The notes beneath the pieces were generated by a model. The model saw only the letters and a program-made list of their open reading frames with translations, was not told the DNA's origin and made no database searches. A stretch of 64,000 bases of DNA from Desmodesmus armatus (Eukaryota; Chlorophyta; Chlorophyceae; Sphaeropleales; Scenedesmaceae). The stretch is from contig VIIQ02000569.1 of assembly GCA_007449985.2 (NCBI GenBank), forward strand, positions 105,178 through 169,177, given 5' to 3'. Positions 59,332-64,000 of this stretch are shown here, in pieces (position 1 is the stretch's first letter; each line of letters starts with the position of its first letter). Made by a program: the position numbers and the translations under genes.

Positions 59332-59793
59332 CGGAAACGCCCGTGTTTTCCCATAGTGACAGTCTTCATGGTCACCACCCCTGCTACCCCTCCACCCTTA
59401 GTGGCACAGCTGCAGCACCTCTTGCACCTCCCATCCCTTCCAAGATGACCAAACCTGCGTACTATCTCCACACGTACCAAAGTTCCACGCCTGCTACACG
59501 TGCGCCCTTGCCCCCTGCCCATCCCCCCACGCCTGCCGACCCCTTGCTACCCCCCCTGGCCCAGGCTACCCACCCATCCCCCACACCTGCCAGCACCTGC
59601 CTCCACGTGCCAACACCCGCCAACACCTGCCTACTCCTGCCCACCCCTGCAACCCCCACCAAGCCATCCACACACCTGCCCTTTCCGCCTGAGTAGGGCA
59701 GTGACGTTGTTGCCCCAAGAAGCAGCAGGAGCGGCTTTGAATTTAAGGTGCAAAGGTGCTTGAACTTGTTGGGCAGCACTGCTTGCAATCATG
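59332..59793. other. Low-complexity C-rich region
   Basis: A Pro/Thr-rich plus frame (59343-59696) arises from CCACC/CACCTGCC-type repeats with no conserved motif. Not called as a gene. Confidence 0.4.
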
Positions 59794-60247
59794 TGGGTAT
59801 GGCATCCTTAGCACAGACGTTAAAAGGCTAGGCTCATGATCCAGACACGTTTGGGCACACGTTCGAACCTTGGTGATGAAAAAGAGTCAACTGCCAAATG
59901 CCGGTAGGCTGGCAGGCTCCACTCACGATTGGTACCAGTGGCAACGGGGAACCGTTGTGCCAATCGCATAAATGGTGGGGAAGCGCTGAAACTGGTACGG
60001 GGAAGCCTAGCAAGCTATGATCCCGGTAGGAGGCGCGAATGGGGTTACAGGTGGGCAGATGCGAGAACGGGCTCCGCACTCAGCTTGCAGGATGATCCGT
60101 ATACGCCTGCTGAATCGTCCAATAGTGGCGCCTAGGCTGCCCCTGAAGTGGTGGTGATCCAAGTCGGACCCACGAGCCTGAAAATATACGCCGAGTGTGA
60201 AGCCAAAGCCCGTGCGTAGTGTCCTATTCCTATTCCTATGGGTATGG
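59794..60247 (+). mobile_element. tRNA-derived SINE family B, copy 1
   Basis: Flanked by the 9-bp duplication TGGGTATGG (59794-59802 and 60239-60247). The head has a tRNA-like anticodon arm (GGCTCATGATCC) and a B box, GTTCGAACC. The body carries AAATGGTGGGGAAGCGCT and CTGCTGAATCGTCC, and the tail is CCTATTCCTATTCCTA. Nearly identical to copy 2 but in the opposite orientation. Confidence 0.85.
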
Positions 60248-60957
60248 ATGTGCTGCCTCCGGCTGTTGGCTTTGTGGTGTGTGCGGAAGGTGTCGGTCAT
60301 TTCTGGCTGTGTCCAGGCGTCGTCATGTCTGGTGCTGCCTCAACCTGGTATGCCTCAAGCATGTTTTTGGCTGATAAGTGGGCGATTGGGGCAATGCAGC
60401 CCAAGCCACTACAGGGGCGTTTTGTTTAGGTCAAGGCACATCCCCTGTGCCCGGCTACGTGCTTTCATCGGAACTGTACAGGCACTGGGGGTCCCACATT
60501 ACGTAATTTTTAACTTCGTCTACTGAAGGTGGTACCGTTGAAGCTAACAAATTGTTGTTTATGTTGTTGGTGTTTCAGCTGTACCTGCCATCCTTCCCCA
60601 CTGGTCGTCATACGGGGGCATGACAGCAGCAGATGATGGCAAGCAGTAGTGTGCAAGCCTAACCAGGAGACTCGCTCCTACATCGCAGCTTGCGGAAAGG
60701 CAACCAATAAGATGAGACCATCTGCGGCCCACCTCATCAGCCCAGAGGCAGAGTGGAATTGACCGGTCAACGTGAGCATGTAGTATGCGCTCGGAAACTA
60801 CATAAATTGCATGTGCACATAACCAGCTTTGCTTGCGAACGCTTGCCCAGCGCAGTTGGGGCAGCTGAAGTTCGGATGACTGATCAACAGCAGTAGACTG
60901 ATCAACAACAGACTAGCGGTCCAGGTAGCGCCTGAGCAAAGCCAAAGAACATGCTTT
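60248..60957. other. Spacer between the inverted SINE copies
   Basis: About 710 bp. A plus frame at 60238-60429 continues out of the SINE tail. No gene supported. Confidence 0.4.
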
Positions 60958-61413
60958 ATGCTTGAGTAGGAATAGGAATAGGACACTACGCACGGGGCTT
61001 TGGCTTCACACTCGGCGTATATTTCAGGCTCGTGGGTCCGACTTGGATCACCACCACTTCAGGGGCAGCCTAGGCGCCACTATTGGACGATTCAGCAGGC
61101 GTATACGGATCATCCTGCAAGCTGAGTGCGGAGCCCGTTCTCGCATCTGCCCACCTGTAACCCCATTCGCGCCTCCTACCGGGATCATAGCTTGCTAGGC
61201 TTCCCCGCACCAGTTTGAGCGCTTCCCCACCATTTCTGCGATTGGCACAACGGTTCCCCGTTGCCACTGGTACCCAATCGTGAGTGGAGCCTGCCAGCCT
61301 ACCGGCATTGGCAGTTGACTCTTTTTCATCACCAGGGTTCGAACGCGTGCCCAAACGTGTCTGGTTCATGAGCCTAGCCTTTTAACGTCTGTGCTAAGGA
61401 CGATGCTTGAGTA
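60958..61413 (-). mobile_element. tRNA-derived SINE family B, copy 2
   Basis: Flanked by the 11-bp duplication ATGCTTGAGTA (60958-60968 and 61403-61413). It reads in minus orientation, with the tail (AGGAATAGGAATAGG on the plus strand) at 60967-60981 and the tRNA-like head near 61390. With copy 1 it forms an inverted pair with arms of about 430 bp. Confidence 0.88.
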
Positions 61414-62278
61414 TGCTAGAGAACTTTCTTGAGCCATTGGAGGCATGTCCAATTGGGTTCGGAAAGACACAAGATCCAGCATTCGCCCCGTTTGCCAAAC
61501 GTGATTGATTCTGTCTTACGTATGCATTTTTTGATTTTACAGCCTGTTTACAAGTGCGCGCAAGGCTGCACCTGCTTGCTGATTGCGTGCTGTGCTATTG
61601 ACAGTCTCAGCTGGAGTCCAATAAACGAGATGAAAGGCAACCGCAGGTCCTAAATTGATGCAACTTGAACAATGACGTGTTTGGACTTCTGCCACGACAG
61701 CAGGCACCATGTGCTTGCTTACAGTGGCCAGAACGACAAATTTATTTCAACAGTAAATTATAAAGAACAAGAGGCCTTACGGCGATCAAGCACGCCAGCA
61801 CGGAAATGGGTGACCCTGACTCATTCCAATGTTTGCCGCACAGGCCCTGGAGGCTACCGCTCACAAATTCAAAAAGTCGAAATTAGTCAACTGTGACCCC
61901 TCAGCTACTGCTAGGGGACCGCTCTGAGCCAGCCAACCCACCCCAGCTACTGCCTACAGTACTAGCAGTGTACTATCCGGAGCGCAGGGCTGGGGAAGGT
62001 GTGCAAGGTGCTGGAGTAAAAAAATACTGTTTGAGGCATACCAGGGTGTTTCGGCCGGCTGCACAGTGTGTCCTGCCACACCACGAGTCGTGAAGTTGTT
62101 GGGGTTTCCTGATCAACACACATTGACCTCGTTCATCAGCATGTGGTAGTTCTCTTAGCATGTTTGACTTTGTGGAGTCAAGTTGTTGTCCCTCCCCCCC
62201 TCCAACGCCAACCCCCCCCACCCCCACCCCACCTCCCGGTGGGTGTGTGTGTGTGTGTGTGTGTGTGTGTCCTGCCAG
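61414..62278. other. No supported gene; (GT)n at about 62241-62270
   Basis: Unique sequence with short frames. A dinucleotide repeat ends just before the WD40 fragment acceptor. Confidence 0.4.
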
Positions 62279-62380
62279 GCATTGGCTTTGTGAGTGGGTC
62301 CCACATCTGCAGCTTGCGTGTGTGGAGCTTAAAGGGTGATGTGCTGGCTGAGCTGCTGGGCCATACTAAATCCATGTGAA
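62279..62380 (+). pseudogene. WD40-repeat exon fragment (PLAA/Doa1-like)
   Basis: After a CCTGCCAG acceptor the frame reads FVSGSHICSLRVWSLKGD and then LAELLGHT, an obvious WD40 blade (SGS-x-D-x-x-LRVW ... GHT). The usual Asp is replaced by Ile. The blade runs straight into a decamer array and a stop. PLAA/Doa1-type proteins have very similar blades, but the assignment is from memory. Confidence 0.5.
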
Positions 62381-62537
62381 GTCCATGTGAAATCCATGTG
62401 AAGTCCATGTGAAGTCCATGTGAAGTCCATGTGAAGTCATGTGAAATCCATGTGAAATCCATGTGGAGTCCATGTGAAATCCATGAAGTCCATGTGAATT
62501 ACATGAGAAGTCCATGTGATTTCCATGTGACATCCAT
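62368..62537. repeat. 10-bp tandem repeat TCCATGTGAA, about 16 units
   Basis: Decamers TCCATGTGAA(A/G)-type with some truncated units follow the WD40 fragment. Each contains GTGAAG or GTGAAA, resembling a 5' splice site. Confidence 0.9.
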
Positions 62538-62588
62538 ACGGGTGCATTCAAGGGGGGGGGGGGCTTGCAGTGAACGGTTACACACACA

Positions 62589-62974
62589 AAGACACTACAG
62601 AGCACTGGCTTTCAAAGTCAGAGGTGTGGGTTCGTATCCCACCGTTGTCACCCAACTCACGGCTTGGGCACCAATCATGACGGTGATTCGTTCATGCCAA
62701 CCGTTGAAATGGTGGGGAAAGCGCTAAAAATTGGTACGGGGGAGCTGAGCAGGCTATGATCCCGGTAGGAGGGCGCGTATGGGGTTCTGGTGGGCAGATG
62801 TGGTGACCCTTGTGGTGTACACGCTGCTGAATCGTCCTAGTGGCGCCTTGGCTGCCCCTGATATGGAGGTAATTCCCGGCGGTCCGGCAGTGGATGCTTG
62901 AGCCAGAAACATACGCCGAGTGTGACGCTAAAGCCCGGTCGTAGCATCTTATTCCTATTCCTAAGACACTACAG
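62589..62974 (+). mobile_element. tRNA-derived SINE family B, copy 3
   Basis: Flanked by the perfect 12-bp duplication AAGACACTACAG (62589-62600 and 62963-62974). The head folds like a tRNA: anticodon stem CTGGC/GTCAG around a 7-base loop, and T-arm GTGGG-TTCGTAT-CCCAC. The body is diverged from copies 1 and 2 but keeps the same blocks and the ATTCCTATTCCTA tail. The head differs from copies 1 and 2, which suggests a head swap or a subfamily. Confidence 0.88.
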
Positions 62975-63605
<631 letters not shown>

Positions 63606-63748
63606 GGGAGTACCTATCCTGTCTGAGTGACACGTGGACACATGTTTGGATGTAGGTTCTCTCACTGTAATCAACACTGGCCTCCAGCTGTTCTGCTCTC
63701 TTGCTGCCTGCTTGCTTTCCCTCTACCGTCCTGCACCAGGCAGCAAAG

Positions 63749-63930
63749 GCAACACCCTGCGGCCGTAGAATGCTGGCGGCTCCTGCCTGCAAGTTCTTGA
63801 TCACCCGGGTGTGGTGTGGTCCGTGGCCTTCACAGCCAGGGGGAACTGGTCTGCGGCATTAGCGATCGGGTGGAGAGCGTCTGAAGCAACAACCCTGAAC
63901 GCAAGGTGGGGCCAGCGCTGCTGCCGGTGT
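63749..63930 (+). pseudogene. Second WD40 fragment, broken
   Basis: After a CTGCACCAG acceptor the frame gives NTLRP, a TAG stop, NAGGSCLQVLDHPGVVWSVAF and TARGN. Shifting by one base at the GGGGG near 63829-63833 continues ELVCGISDRVESV, as expected for a blade (D-HPG-VVW-VAF ... G-LV-G-SD-V). The stop and shift suggest a pseudogene, though the shift could be an assembly error. It probably belongs to the same ancestral gene as 62279-62380. Confidence 0.45.
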
Positions 63931-64000
63931 TGTGGTGGTCGTTGTATGGTCACAGTGTATTTGTTTGCGTCCCTTGTGTCTACAATGTGGTGCTCGTGGT

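Noticed and set aside
59343..59696. Pro/Thr-rich frame resembling a cell-wall protein
   Set aside because: It derives from short C-rich repeats and has no signal peptide or regular SPPPP-type motif.
62601..62660. Genuine tRNA gene
   Set aside because: The T-arm and anticodon arm fold well, but the unit continues into a SINE body and tail and is bounded by a target-site duplication; there is no clean acceptor stem.

Overview
This window looks like nuclear DNA of a green alga of the Chlamydomonas/volvocine type. The evidence is intron-dense genes with GTGAGT-type donors and TGCAG acceptors, a GC-rich sequence full of CAG/CTG triplets and G or C homopolymers, TGTAA sites after some stop codons, and a plant/algal gene set. 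I infer the clade and cannot name the species. All exon models below were built by hand from splice sites and checked for reading phase.

Layout. 1-455: last exon of an unrecognised gene. 456-3100: degenerate tandem repeats, then a 14-copy 71-bp minisatellite. 3650-9570: a mobile-element cluster. It holds a truncated tyrosine recombinase, a tRNA-like SINE, and a gag-like gene with a CCHC zinc knuckle that has folded into a near-perfect 3.2-kb palindrome. 10319-18456 (+): a roughly 20-exon Ser/Thr protein kinase. 20445-23743 (-): a probably plastid-targeted TPR-like protein with a C-terminal membrane segment. 24541-26908 (+): OSTC, a small subunit of oligosaccharyltransferase. 28371-32532 (+): a GPR107/108-type seven-transmembrane protein. 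35522-37520 and 40244-42733 (both -): tandem duplicates of an unrecognised multi-pass membrane protein with the same exon structure. 42941-47916 (+): a SET-domain lysine methyltransferase of the Rubisco-LSMT type. 48753-55747 (-): a CDKAL1-type tRNA methylthiotransferase. 55748-64000: gene-poor. It holds a possible small gene, two islands of TTTAC/GTAAA motifs, three SINE copies with target-site duplications, and remains of a WD40 gene.

The genes are housekeeping in nature and are not an operon. Several pairs are convergent (kinase/TPR, GPR107/membrane protein, SET/CDKAL1) and two are divergent. One divergent pair (membrane protein 2 and the SET gene) has only 207 bp between start codons.

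The most unusual content is structural. There is the fold-back gag element that still carries an intron, G- and C-runs and CTG tracts placed with strand polarity around splice sites, the TTTAC/GTAAA islands, and apparent one-base losses at G-runs in three conserved genes, which may be assembly errors. I did not find a clearly new enzymatic system.
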